Source of the DNA: Lithobates sylvaticus | Taxonomy: Eukaryota; Chordata; Amphibia; Anura; Ranidae | Direction of reading: 5' to 3' | Assembly: GCA_028564925.1 (NCBI GenBank) | Contig: CM053029.1 | Coordinates: forward strand, 31,158,025-31,222,024 | DNA length: 64,000 nucleotides | Shown here: positions 32,801-43,309 of the stretch, piece by piece | How the letters are laid out: each line of letters starts with the position of its first letter | How positions within the stretch are numbered: the stretch's first letter is position 1 | Translations under genes and position numbers: made by a program | The notes under the pieces: generated by a model | Databases searched by the model: none | Told to the model about the DNA's origin: nothing | The model's input: the letters and a program-made list of their open reading frames with translations, nothing else

Positions 32801-32979
32801 CCCTCCATCATACCGCAGAACCCCATGCCATTACCACATTCAGTGCTGGAGGTGCCGGAACTGCGTATGTGGATACGTGATTCTGCACAGCTGACCTGCA
32901 CTGTCGGTTAATCAATGTGTAGCTGCTAAATTTATTTAGTTTTTCATTTCTGTGAATCTCATCTTTTTTTCTTTTTCAG

Positions 32980-33995
32980 ACACATCTTACTCATATTATG
33001 GAACAAGTTCAGAAAGCGTGTTATCCATCGTAAATTGGAGGAACACCAAGTTCATTCCATCCATCCATACTGTTGTGTTCCTCGTGGGTCTTCCTCTCAA
33101 TATCATGGCGATTATCATGTTTCTGGTGAAGATGAAGGTCAGGAAGCCGGCAGTGGTCTACATGCTCAACCTCGCCACTGCAGATGTCCTCTTCGTTAGC
33201 GTCCTGCCATTTCTCATCCTTTACAAATTTTCTGGAAATAACTGGCTAATCGGAGAAGAAACGTGTCGCTTTGTCATGGCGGCATTTTACTGTAACATGT
33301 ACTGCTCCATCCTATTCATGACCAGTATCAGCGTGGACCGGTTCATAGCGGTAGCCTACGCGGTGAGGTCCCTGGCCTGGCGCACAGTAAACCGAGCCTG
33401 GTTGGTCTGTGGTGTCATCTGGGCAATCTCATTGGCCAGCACTGTGCCTCTACTTCTAGGTGAACAAACCCTGTTTATTTCTGAGCTAAACATCACAACT
33501 TGTTACGACGTGCAGTATAGCGACGATTTACGAGGGTTCTATTTTTACTATTTTACCACTCTTTTATCTTTGTTATTTTTTTTACCTTTATTCATTACAA
33601 CATTCTGTTACATCAGAATCATCCACAGCCTCAGTACAATAAAGATGAAAAATAAGCGCAAGAGATTGCGAGCCATCTACCTGACCGTAATTGTCCTTTG
33701 TGTGTTTGCCCTTTGTTTTGGCCCCACCAACGTCCTCCATTTCTCCTATTACCTTCAGATGTATTATTATGATGATGACTCTCTGTATGAGGCCTACACC
33801 CTCTCTTCCACTATCTGCAGCATCAGCTGTTGTCTGGATCCTCTTATCTATTATCTGGCTTCCTCCCAGTGCCAGAGATACGTCTACAGCTTGTTGGGCC
33901 GGAAGAAAGATTATCGCCCTCCAAGAAGACAACACTCAGCCCTAACAGACAAAGAGGAATACACAGAGGTGACCTTTCGGGAAGAGACTTGCTGA
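32980..33995 (+). CDS. PAR1-like receptor, exon 3 (seven-transmembrane domain)
   Basis: Starts after acceptor TTTTTCTTTTTCAG; the joined receptor has 385 residues against 425 for human PAR1. The closest recognisable family is F2R: KPAVVYMLNLATADVLFVSV, FYCNMYCSILFM, LNITTC, CFGPTN and CCLDPLIYY and SQCQRYVYSLL all follow PAR1. Seven hydrophobic segments are visible. The TM3 and loop-2 cysteines (Cys143, Cys222) are present, DRF replaces DRY as in PAR1, and DPLIY stands for NPxxY. PARs are cell-surface, G-protein-coupled and activated when a protease exposes a tethered N-terminal ligand. Odd points: the family's loop-2 CHDV reads CYDV, and no Arg-(Ser/Thr)-Phe cleavage site is visible in the short N-terminus. 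It could be PAR1 itself or a frog paralogue. Confidence 0.93.
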
Positions 33996-34229
33996 AGCTC
34001 CCAAGCAAAAGTGATGGGCTGTAGGCCACAATGACCATTCCAATTTTAACTGGATAAAAATCCCACAGAGACCAATTTTGATTGGTTGCTTTGGGCACTT
34101 TATGTTTTGCTTTTTGTCCTATGCAGTGAACTTTTGCAAAGCCTTTAAAAAATGATATGAAGAATTTCAGTGCTTTGTAATTTTTCATTAACTAGTATAT
34201 AGATCGCTGTGCTTCCTTTTTTGATTAGC

Positions 34230-34261
34230 ATTAAACTAATATGAATTTAAAATATAATAAA
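34230..34261 (+). terminator. Poly(A) signals of the PAR1-like gene
   Basis: ATTAAA at 34230-34235 and AATAAA at 34256-34261, about 235-265 bases after the stop codon. The 3' untranslated region between them and 33996 has no recognised repeat. Confidence 0.6.
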
Positions 34262-34329
34262 ATCAATGAATGCAGCTTTGAAAATATATGTTGGCTGTAT
34301 GTCATATTTAGTCCCCGGTTCACACTAGT

Positions 34330-34679
34330 TTCATAGTTATATAGTTTCATAGTTAGTAAGGTTGAATAAAGACATCAGTCCATCCAGTTCAACCTGAGCG
34401 AGTGTCTACAATTGTCCCCATCCCTGTACATTGCACACTCACATCAGTCCCTACCCTCAAGGAGCCCACAATCCAAGATCCCCATTCATATACTAGGGCC
34501 AATTTTTGGACAGAAGCCAATTAACCTACCTGCATGTCTTTGGATTGTGGAAGGAAACCCACGCAGGCACAGGAAGAACATGCAAACTCCAGGCAGGAAG
34601 TGTCGTGGTTGGAATTCGAACCAGCAACCCTTCTTACTGCTAGGTGAGAGTGCTAACCACTACACCACTGTGCCGCCCA
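34330..34679 (-). mobile_element. tRNA-derived SINE, inserted in a MITE remnant
   Basis: Read on the minus strand it begins GGGCGGCACAGTGGTGTAGT, followed by a Pol III A box (GTGGTTAGCACTCTCACC) and B box (GGTTCGAATTCC), then the 'gcatgttcttcctgtgcctgcg' core shared by many fish and amphibian SINEs. Flanking ACTAGT copies (34324-34329, 34680-34685) fit a target duplication. Outside them, 'ccggttcacactag' and 'ctagtgtgac' are halves of a MITE palindrome. It is not a functional tRNA gene. Confidence 0.75.
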
Positions 34680-36434
34680 ACTAGTGTGACATAGGGGTTG
34701 ATCTACTAAAACTGGAGAGTGCAAAATTTGGTGCAGCTGTGAATGGTAGCCAATCAGCTTTCAATTCAGCTTGTTCAATTAACCACTTAAGGACCGAGCC
34801 TCTTTTTGAGATTTGTTGTTTACAAGTTAACCACTTGACCACTGGGCACTTAAACACCCTTAATAACCAGACCAATTTTCAGCTTTTGGTGCTCTCACAC
34901 TTTGAATGACAATTACTCATTCATACAACACTGTACCCATATGAAATTTTTGTCCTTTTTTTCACACAAATAGAGCTTTCTTTTGGTGGTATTTAATCAC
35001 CTCTGGGTTTTTTATTTTTTGCGCTATAAAAGAAAAATGACTGAAAATTCAGTAAAAAAATGAATTTTTCTTCGGTTTTGTTATAAAATTTAGCAAATTT
35101 GTAATTTTTCTTGATAAATTTTGGCCAAAATTTATACTGCTACATATCTTTGGTAAAAATAAGTACAAATTGGGGTATATTATTTGGTCTTTGTGAAAGT
35201 TATAGAGTCCACAAGCTATGGTGCCAATATCTGAAAATTGATCACACCTGAAGTACTGGCAGCCTATCTCATTTCTTGAGACCCTAACATGCCATAAAAG
35301 TACAAATACCCCCCAAATGACCCCTTTTTGGAAAGAAGACATTCCAAGGTATTTGGAAAGAGGCATGGTGAGTTTTTTGAAGTTGTCATTTTTTCCCACA
35401 ATTCTTTGCAATATCAAGATTTTTTTTAATTTTTTTTTATTTTTCACAAAATTGTCATATTAGCAGGTTATTTCTCACACACAGCATATGCATACCACAA
35501 ATTACACCCCAAAACACATTCTGCTATTACTCCTGAGTATGGCGATACCACATGTGTGAGACTTTTACACAGCGTGGCCACATACAGAGGCCCAACATGC
35601 AGGGAGCACCGTCAGGTGTTCTGGAGCACCCGGGACAATTCTGACATTTCTCTCCTACATGTAAAAATCATCATTTATTTGCTAGAAAATTACAAAGAAC
35701 CCCAAAACATTATATATGTTTTTTTAGCAAGGACCCTAGAGAATACAATGGCGGTCGTTGCAACTTTTTATCTAGCACGGTACTTGCGCAGCAATTTTTC
35801 GAACGTGTTTTATTTGGAAAAAAATGTTTTGTGCTTTACAAAAAACAAAACTGTAAATTAAGCCCAATGTTTTTACATAATGTGAAAGATGAAGTTACGC
35901 CGAGTAAATAGATACCCAACATGTCACGCTTCAAAATTGCACACACTCGTGGAATGGCGCCAAACTTCGCTACTTAAAAATCCCCATAGGCTTTAATTTT
36001 TTTTACTGGTTACATGTTTTGAGTTACAGAGGAGGTCTAGGACCAAAATTATTGCTCTCGCTCTAACGTTCGCAGCGATACCTCACATGTGTGGTTTGAA
36101 CACCATTTTCATATGTGGGCGGGACTTACGTATGCGTTCGCTTCTGCGTGCGAGCACACGGGGACAGGGACGCTTTAAAAAAATATATATATATTTTATT
36201 GTTCATTTTACTTTATTTATTTTAGTTTGACCCTTTTGTTCCCCCCCAAAAATTTTTTGATCACTTTTATTCCTATTACAAGGAATGTAAACATCCCTTG
36301 TAATAGGAATATGGCATGACAGGTCCTCTTTACAGTGAGATATGGGGGTCAATAAGACCCCACATCTCACCTCTAGGCTGGAAAGCCTGAAATAAGAAAA
36401 AAAAAAAAAAAAACGATCCTGGCTTTGATCGTAG

Positions 36435-37170
36435 CGAGTATCGCAGGGTATTGTTGGGTATTGCAGGGTATGGCAGAGTATCGCAGGGTATTGCAGAGTA
36501 TCGCCGGGTATTGCAGAGTATCGCAGGGTATGGTAGAGTATCGCAGAGTATCGCCGGGTATTGCAGAGTATCGCAGGGTATGGTAGAGTATCGCAGGGTA
36601 TCGCAGGGTATGGTAGAGTATCGCAGAGTATCGCAGGGTATTGCAGGGTATCGCAGGGTATGGCAGGGTATCGCAGGGTATGGCAGAGTATCGCAGGGTA
36701 TGGCAGAGTATCGCAGGGTATGGCAGGGCATCGCAGGGTATGGCAGGGCATCGCAGGGTATGGCAGGGCATCGCAGGGTATGGCAGAGTATCGCAGGGTA
36801 TTGCGGGGTATGGCAGGGTATTGCGGGGTATGGCAGAGTATTGCGGGGTATGGCAGAGTATTGGGGGGTATGGCAGAGTATTGGGGGGTATGGCAGAGTA
36901 TTGCGGGGTATGGCAGGGTATTGCGGGGTATGGCAGAGTATTGGGGGGTATGGCAGAGTATTGCGGGGTATGGCAGGGTATTGCGGGGTATGGCAGGGTA
37001 TTGCGGGGTATGGCAGAGTATTGCGGGGTATGGCAGAGTATTGGGGGGTATGGCAGAGTATTGGGGGTATGGCAGAGTATTGCGGGGTATGGCAGGGTAT
37101 TGCGGGGTATGGCAGAGTATTGGGGGGTATGGCAGAGTATTGGGGGGTATGGCACAGTATTAGGGGGGAT
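36435..37170. repeat. Decamer tandem array (TATNGCRGRG)
   Basis: About 73 head-to-tail copies of a 10-bp unit, TATCGCAGGG / TATGGCAGAG / TATTGCGGGG. Higher-order 20- and 30-bp periods are visible, and the dominant unit shifts from TCGCAGGG on the left to TTGCGGGG on the right. All frames are open on both strands over most of it, purely because the unit lacks stops. Confidence 0.92.
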
Positions 37171-37186
37171 GGCAGAGAATCCATCC

Positions 37187-37302
37187 ATCCATCCATCCAT
37201 GCTCAGCCATCCCTCCATACCCTGCAATACCCAGCAATACACTGCAGGCTATTGCTGGGTATTGCAGGGTATGGAGGGATGGCTGAGCATGGATGGATGG
37301 AT
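37187..37302. repeat. Perfect 53-bp hairpin
   Basis: Arms 37187-37239 and 37250-37302 are exact complements, separated by a 10-base loop (CACTGCAGGC). The arms contain array-like units (CCCTGCAATACCCAGCAATA) and a CCAT run. Confidence 0.9.
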
Positions 37303-38233
37303 CGGTGGTGGCAGAGCAGGCTGTGGGCACTACAGATCCCGCCCACAGCACTGCTGCCACCGATCCCTCCCCCTCGCCTCTCATACTGTACCGATCGGTA
37401 CAGAGAGAGGAGGGGATAGGAACCGGCGTCATCAAATGACGCCGGTTTGCTTACATGTGATCACTCCGTCATTTGACGGAGCGGTCACGTGGTAAACGGC
37501 CTCTGGACCCGGCGATCATGGATGCTCTCGAGTGCGCGCACCAGGGGGGCGCGCAAGAGCAGAATTCTGTGAGGCCGTTAATTAACGGCCTCCCAGAGTT
37601 AAGCAACCGCCCTGTAGCCGTTTTTCGGCTATGGGCCGGTTGTTAACTGGTTAAAACATTTTTTTTTTTTGGCTAGAAAATTACTTATAACCCCCAAACA
37701 GTATACATTTTTTTCTAACACCCTAGAGAATAAAATAGCGGTTGTTGCAATACTTTCTATCACAACATATTTGCGCAGAGGTCTTACAAGCGCACTTTTT
37801 TTGGAAAAAATACACTTTTTTGATAAAAAAAACAAGACAATAGTAAAGTTAGCCCTATTTTTTTTTTCATATTGTGAAAGATAATGTTACGCCGAGTAAA
37901 TTGCTACCCAAACATGTCACGCTTCAAAATTGCACCCGCTCGTGGAACAGCGACAAACTTTTACCCTTAAAAATCTCCATAGGCGACGTTTAAAAAATTA
38001 TACAGGTTGCATGTTTTGAGTTACAGAGGAGGTCTAGGGCTAGAATTATTGCTCTCGCTCTACCGATTGTGGCGATACCTCACGTGTGGTTTGAACACCA
38101 TTTTCATATGCGGGCGCTACTCATATATGCGTTCACTTCTGCGCGCGATCTCGGCGGGACGGGGCGAGTTTACATTTTTTTTTTAATTATTTATTTTACC
38201 TTTTATTTTTATTTTTTTACACTGTTCTTTTAA

Positions 38234-38512
38234 CCACCTGAGATCCGCGCTATAGCCGAATGACAGCTACAGCGCGGATCTAACTTGCCAGGACTACGTC
38301 TATTGACGTCGTCCCGTTCACGAACGGCCTGCGTGCCCCCTGAAGGGCGTGCACGGCGCGCTCTGTGATCAGCGAGTCTGTGAGACTCGCTGGATCACAG
38401 ATCCGAGTAAGGGGTCGATCCCGACCCCTTACCACGTGATCAGCTGTCAGCCAATAACAGCAGATCATGTGATATCAACAGAGCCGGTAATCGGCTATTT
38501 TTCCTCCATACC
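38234..38512. mobile_element. Fragment of the CTACCTGAGATCCGCG TTAA-type element
   Basis: Begins CCACCTGAGATCCGCGC after TTAA (38230-38233) and follows 14885-15150 closely ('ggggtcgatcccgacccc', 'cacgtgatcagctgtcagcca'). It stops after 'gccggtaatcggctatttttcctcc', just before the minisatellite would begin. Confidence 0.75.
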
Positions 38513-38657
38513 AGACCTGAAGGGCTTGGTAATTGAATTTGGGGGGAACCCCACGCATATTAGACTGTTGCTGGGCACTATCGCCTTGCTTGCAGTGTCT
38601 GCAGCCTCAGATGTACATCTCAGTGGATGTGGTGCAATCAAGACTTCAAGAGCCTAA

Positions 38658-39066
38658 GGCCCCTTTCACACTGAATCGTATTTCAGGCCCTACAGCGCTA
38701 AAAATAGCGCCTGTATAGCGCCTGAAAAAAGCGGGCCCTTTCATTTCAGTGTGAAAGCCAGAGGGCTTTCACACTGGAGCGGTGCGCTAGCAGGACGGTA
38801 AAAAAAGTCCTGCTAGCAGCATCTTTGGAGCGGTGAAGGAGCCGTGTATTCACTGCTCCTATACCGCTCCTACCTATTGAAATCAATGGGGCAGTGCGGC
38901 TATACCGCCGGCAAAGCGGGGTGGTTTAACCATTTTTCGGCCGCTAGCGGGGGCTAAAACCGACCCGGTAGCGGCAGAATACCGCTGCTAAAACGATGGT
39001 AAAGCAGCGCTAAATATAGTGCTGCTCTACCGCCGACGCCCGCACTGTCCCAGTGTGAAAGGGGCC
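38658..39066. mobile_element. Harbinger-type MITE (GGCCCCTTTCACAC ends)
   Basis: GGCCCCTTTCACACTGAATC at the left, complement of GTGTGAAAGGGGCC at the right, with TAA on both sides (38655-38657, 39067-39069). The interior has 'agtgtgaaagccagagggctttcacact' and 'gcggctataccgcc'. Same family as 54879-55248. Confidence 0.88.
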
Positions 39067-39126
39067 TAACTCATTGGGACTTTCATATCAACCTAAACAT
39101 TCCCATGATATGTTATGTGCATTTAA

Positions 39127-40062
39127 CCGCTTCCCGACCGCCTAACGCCGATATACGTCAGCAAAATGGCACGGGCAGGCAGAATCACGTACCTGTACGT
39201 GATCGTGCATGTGCCTGCCTGTGGGTCGCGCTCGCGACCCGGTCGGGAGCTCCGTGACCCCGGCCGCGGGACCAGCGGACCCGATCGCCGCTGGTGTCCC
39301 GCGATCGGGTTACGGAGCTGAAGAACGGGGAGAGGTTTGTGTAATCGGTTCCCTGTCATCGGGAACGCCGATCAATGACGTCACACGTACAGCCACGCCC
39401 CCCTACAGTAAAATAAACACAACACGTCACACTGACTCATCCCCGCCCCCTAGTGGTTAACCCCTTCACTACAACTGTCATTTACATAGGAATCAGTGCT
39501 ATTTAAATAGCACTGAATTCTATATAAATGACAAATGTCCCAAAAATGTGTCAAAAATGTCCGATGTGTCCGCCATAATGTCGCAGTCACAATAAAAATC
39601 GCTGATCGCCGCCATTACTAGTAAAAAAAAAAATATTAATAAAAATGCTATAAATCTATCCCCTATTTTGTAAACGCTATAACTTTTGCGCAAACCAATC
39701 AATAATCGCTAATTGCGATTTTTTTTTTACCAAAAATATGTAGAAGAATACGTATCGGCTGAAACTGAGGAAAAAAAAAATTTTTATATATTTTTTGGGG
39801 ATATTTATTATAGCAAAAAGTAAAAAATATTGCATTTTTTTCAAAATTGTCGCTCTATTTTTGTTTATAGCGCAAAAAATAAAAACCGCAGGGGCGATCA
39901 AATACCACCAAAAGAAAGCTCTATTTGTGGGAAAAAAAGGACGCCAATTTTGTTTGGGAGCCACGTCGCACGACCGCGCAATTGTCAGTTAAAACGATGC
40001 AGTGCCGAATCGCAAAAAGGGGCCTGGTCCTTTGGCTGCCAATTGGTCCGGGGCTGAAGTGG
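39127..40062 (+). mobile_element. TTAA-flanked non-autonomous element, copy 3
   Basis: Flanked by TTAA (39123-39126, 40063-40066). Same order of blocks as 3052-4051 and 30065-31040, with a few small internal losses around 39330-39345. Confidence 0.85.
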
Positions 40063-40066
40063 TTAA

Positions 40067-40880
40067 TGTATTTTAGCCTTGATATTTACCTGTAAAAATG
40101 TCCCTGGTGTAGACATTCAGAACCCCTGAGACTGTTGCTGGGCACCGCTATGTTGGATGTGATGTCATCAGCCCCTTAAGTGACACTCTTTAGTATCACC
40201 CTTCAATTCTCCCCCAGGAGCTACATAAAAGATCATGTAGAGAGGGGAGGATGAGCTGGGCCAGCAAAGACAAAATGAATACACTCTCAGAAGCCCCGAG
40301 ACTTTTACCGGGTACCGCCATCTTGGGTTGATGTCATCAGCCCCAGCAAAACTCAGAGCTGCCACTCAAATGACGCTCTGTAGTATTCTCCTTTGCTCCT
40401 CTCTTGGAAGCTACATAAAAGAACAAGTAGGATGGTGAGGGGAGGGATGGAGGAGCTGGGCCAGCACATACAGTAAATAGACACACCCAGAGGAGGAGAG
40501 GTTGTAGGGGTTGTGTTAGGAAAATGACTATCCTGGAGTAGTCACATTTTCTAGCAAGTTAAGCAATACCTTACAAGGAAATTTAAAAGTAATTTATGGA
40601 AAGTAAAAACACTGCATGTAAGGTTTTAAAATACTTGATTTGTTTCATGCTTTGACTTGTAACTTTTTAAAATGGTGACTATCTCTCTTTTAATAAAAAT
40701 GTATTAAAGTGACCCTGACACTTCTGTAAAAACAAGCAAACAGCTTTACCCTCTAATAGAAGAGGATGCATGCTTACCCCTTTGGTGGGTGAAAAGTAAA
40801 TTCTTCATAGCACTGTTACTATCTGGATGTGTTGGATACTGTGTCTTCCACTGGGCACCATGGGTTCTACAGTCATTGTT
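40067..40880. other. Imperfect tandem duplication, no gene
   Basis: Positions about 40100-40260 and 40270-40480 are diverged direct repeats sharing 'ggcaccgc.at.ttgg', 'gatgtcatcagccc', 'ggagctacataaaaga.ca' and 'gatgagctgggccagca'. The remainder is ordinary. No open frame of note. Confidence 0.55.
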
Positions 40881-40888
40881 ATAGTAAC

Positions 40889-42737
40889 TAGACATGTGCA
40901 ATTCGTTTCGTTTTTTTTTAGTTTTTCGTTTTTTTTCGTTATTTTCGTTCGTTCGTTTTGGTACGAATGAACGAATCGTTCGAATCGTACGAATCCGATT
41001 AACGAATCATTCGAATCGAACGAATCCGAAAAACAACGAAAATCCGAAAAAAAACTAATTAGAAACAACGAATGTACTAATGAAGAAAATCCGAAAAACG
41101 AAAACGAACGAAAAAATTTGTACATTCGTAACTTTTTTTTTTTTGAATTGGTAATTTTCCGTGTCTCTTACAATGGTGCTGCTAAACGTACTTCGAATGG
41201 ATTGAACAAAAAAATTCCTACATTCGTAACTTTTTTTTGATTTGTAACTTTTTTTTTCGATTCGTAACTTTTTTTGATTTGTAACTTTTTTTTTTTTTTT
41301 TCGATTTGTAATTTTCCGTGTCTCTATTGAACAAAAAAATTCCTACATTCGTAACTTTTTTTTGATTTGTAACTTTTTTTTTTCGATTCGTAACTTTTTT
41401 TTTTGATTCGTAAATTATTAAAATGTAATAATAGCATACACATTACATAAAATTATGAATTATGCTCCGATTACGAATCTACGAATGTTACGAATGTACG
41501 AATAAATACGAATGCGTCCAAAAATTAAAATAACGAAAAAACGAATCAACGTAAAAATAATTTTACACATTGGTCATATTTAAAGGAAACATAGGCAGCA
41601 TCAATTGGATTTGGGGCACCAGACCATTCCTGGAAAAAAAAGCCAATTGAGAAAGGGGCTGCCATTGAATTTGTAAAATGTTGGTTTCCAGGTCATTGTG
41701 CTAATCCTTTTTTTTTTCATATATACTTTCTGCTCAAAAGTATGTGGACCCCCTGTTGCAAATGATCAAGTTTAAGGCCGGGTTCACATATGCCGAGACC
41801 ACAGTTCACAGCATGGGGTCCAGTGAACCGTGGTCACTGGTTCAGGTGCGAATCAGGTCCAAATTTTTTGCCTGAATTTGCACCTGAATCAGAATAGACA
41901 TGTGCAATTCGTTTATTTATTTTTTCGTTTTTTTTCGTTATTTTCGTTCGTTCATTTTCGTACAAATGAACGAATCGTTCAAATCGTACGAATCCAAATA
42001 ACGAATCAATCGAATCGTACGAATCCGATTAACAAATCATTTGAATCGAACGAATCCGAAAAACAACGAAAATCCGCAAAAAAAAAAAGAATTAGAAACA
42101 ACGAATGTACTAATGAAGAAAATCCGAAAAACGAAAACGAACAAAAAAATTCGTACATTCGTAACTTTTTTTTGATTTGTAATTTTTTTTTTTTTTCGAT
42201 TTGTAATTTTTTTTTTTTTTTCGATTTGTAATTTTCCGTGTCTCTATTGAACAAAAAAATTCGTACATTTGTAACTTTTTTTTCGATTCTGAACTTTTTT
42301 TTTTTTCGATTCTGAACTTTTTTTTTCGATTCGTAAATTATTAAAATGTAATAATAGCATACACATTACATAAAATTATGAATTATGCTCCGATTACGAA
42401 TCTACGAATGTTACGAATGTACGAATAAATACGAATGCGTCCGAAAATTAAACTAACTAAAAAACGAATCAACGAAAAAATAACTCTTACGAATGTACGA
42501 ATCGTTACGAATACGAACGCCGACGACTTACGAATGTACGAATCGTTACGAATCCGAACACCGACGACTTCCGAATGTACGAATCGTTACGAATCCGAAC
42601 ACCGACGACTTACGAATGTACGAATCGTTACGAATCAACGGAAACGAAAAAAACAAAATGAAAAAAAAAGATTTTTTTTCAAAAACGAAAAAAACGAAAC
42701 GAAAAAAAAATGAATTTTTTTGTTGTGCACATGTCTA
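40889..42737. mobile_element. Composite hAT-like element of the TAGACATGTGC family
   Basis: Outer ends are TAGACATGTGC and GCACATGTCTA with near-identical 8-bp flanks ATAGTAAC (40881-40888) and GTAGTAAC (42738-42745). Inside, at about 41554-41894, lies unrelated sequence that is a copy of 42984-43309, and then a second left end with flank AATCAGAA at 41887-41894. The whole is best read as two family copies fused through a duplication. Confidence 0.8.
41560..41894 (+). repeat. Duplicated segment, proximal copy
   Basis: Closely matches 42982-43309: same 'ttttacacat.ggtcatatttaaaggaaacataggc', same Tc1-like end, same truncated MITE, same AATCAGAA before the hAT left end. A 28-base difference near 41612 and a small one near 43072 separate the copies. 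Confidence 0.88.
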
Positions 42738-42745
42738 GTAGTAAC

Positions 42746-43309
42746 ATAGTGGCCAGAGTAAGGGACCATGGCACCCTGTGGGGGGCAGTGGGGGGGCATG
42801 GTATTGAACACACCCGGAAGTGTCAGATAGCAGTAGTTCTCCTAGATCTGCAACAAAGCAAAGAATGGACTCCCTGCCTGCCAGAGAGCCATGAATGCAT
42901 CATCTCCTAGTTCAGGGTGATGCTTCTTGCATTTCTTTGGTAACCAAAAAGGCCATTTTATGCATGCAGCATTTTTGGTTAATTTTACACATCGGTCATA
43001 TTTAAAGGAAACATAGGCAGCATCAATTGGATCTGGGGCACAAAAAAAGCCAATTGAGAAAGGGGCTGCCATTTAATTTCATTGAATTTGTAAAATGTTG
43101 GTTTCCAGGTCATTGTGCTAATCCTTTTTTTTTTTATATACTTTCTGCTCAAAAGTATGTGGACCCCCTGTTGCAAATGATCAAGTTTAAGGCCGGGTTC
43201 ACATATGCTGAGACCACGGTTCACAGCATGGGGTCCAGTGAACCGTGGTCACTGGTTCAGGTGCGAATCAGGTCCAAATTCTTTGCGTGAATTTGCACCT
43301 GAATCAGAA
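42746..43309 (+). repeat. Spacer and distal copy of the duplicated segment
   Basis: Positions 42746-42980 are unique sequence. From 42982 to 43309 this is the second copy of 41560-41894. It contains a Tc1/mariner end ('ctgctcaaaagtatgtggaccccc', about 43146-43167). Confidence 0.75.

Larger units (their letters stand above)
34831..37647. mobile_element. Nested TTAA-type element with a decamer minisatellite
   Basis: Begins CCACTTGACCACTGGGC after TTAA (34827-34830) and ends 'ggccggttgttaactgg' before TTAA (37648-37651). From the left: the block found in + orientation at 9526-10372, then 'gctagaaaattac...gagaatacaatggcggtcgttgc', the short inverted pair 'tccctattacaagg..gtaaacatcccttgtaatagga', a 10-bp tandem array, a perfect 53-bp hairpin and GC-rich inverted segments ('gccgttaattaacggc'). 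No gene. Confidence 0.65.
34783..38229. mobile_element. TTAA-type element split by another TTAA-type element
   Basis: The left tip (34783-34826, CCACTTAAGGACCGAGCC) and the interior from 37652 (AACATTTTTTT then 'ggctagaaaattac') together match the 7073-8070 type. Between them lies a whole second element (34831-37647) with TTAA at both junctions. The right part ends near TTAA 38230-38233. Confidence 0.65.

Noticed and set aside
34600-34679. tRNA-like A and B boxes on the minus strand
   Set aside because: They belong to a tRNA-derived SINE: the body extends 350 bases, has target duplications and lacks a foldable acceptor stem.
36203-37495. Open frames of up to 322 codons in five frames
   Set aside because: Decamer array. 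A 10-bp unit without stops leaves every frame open; no start context, no domain, no splice signals.
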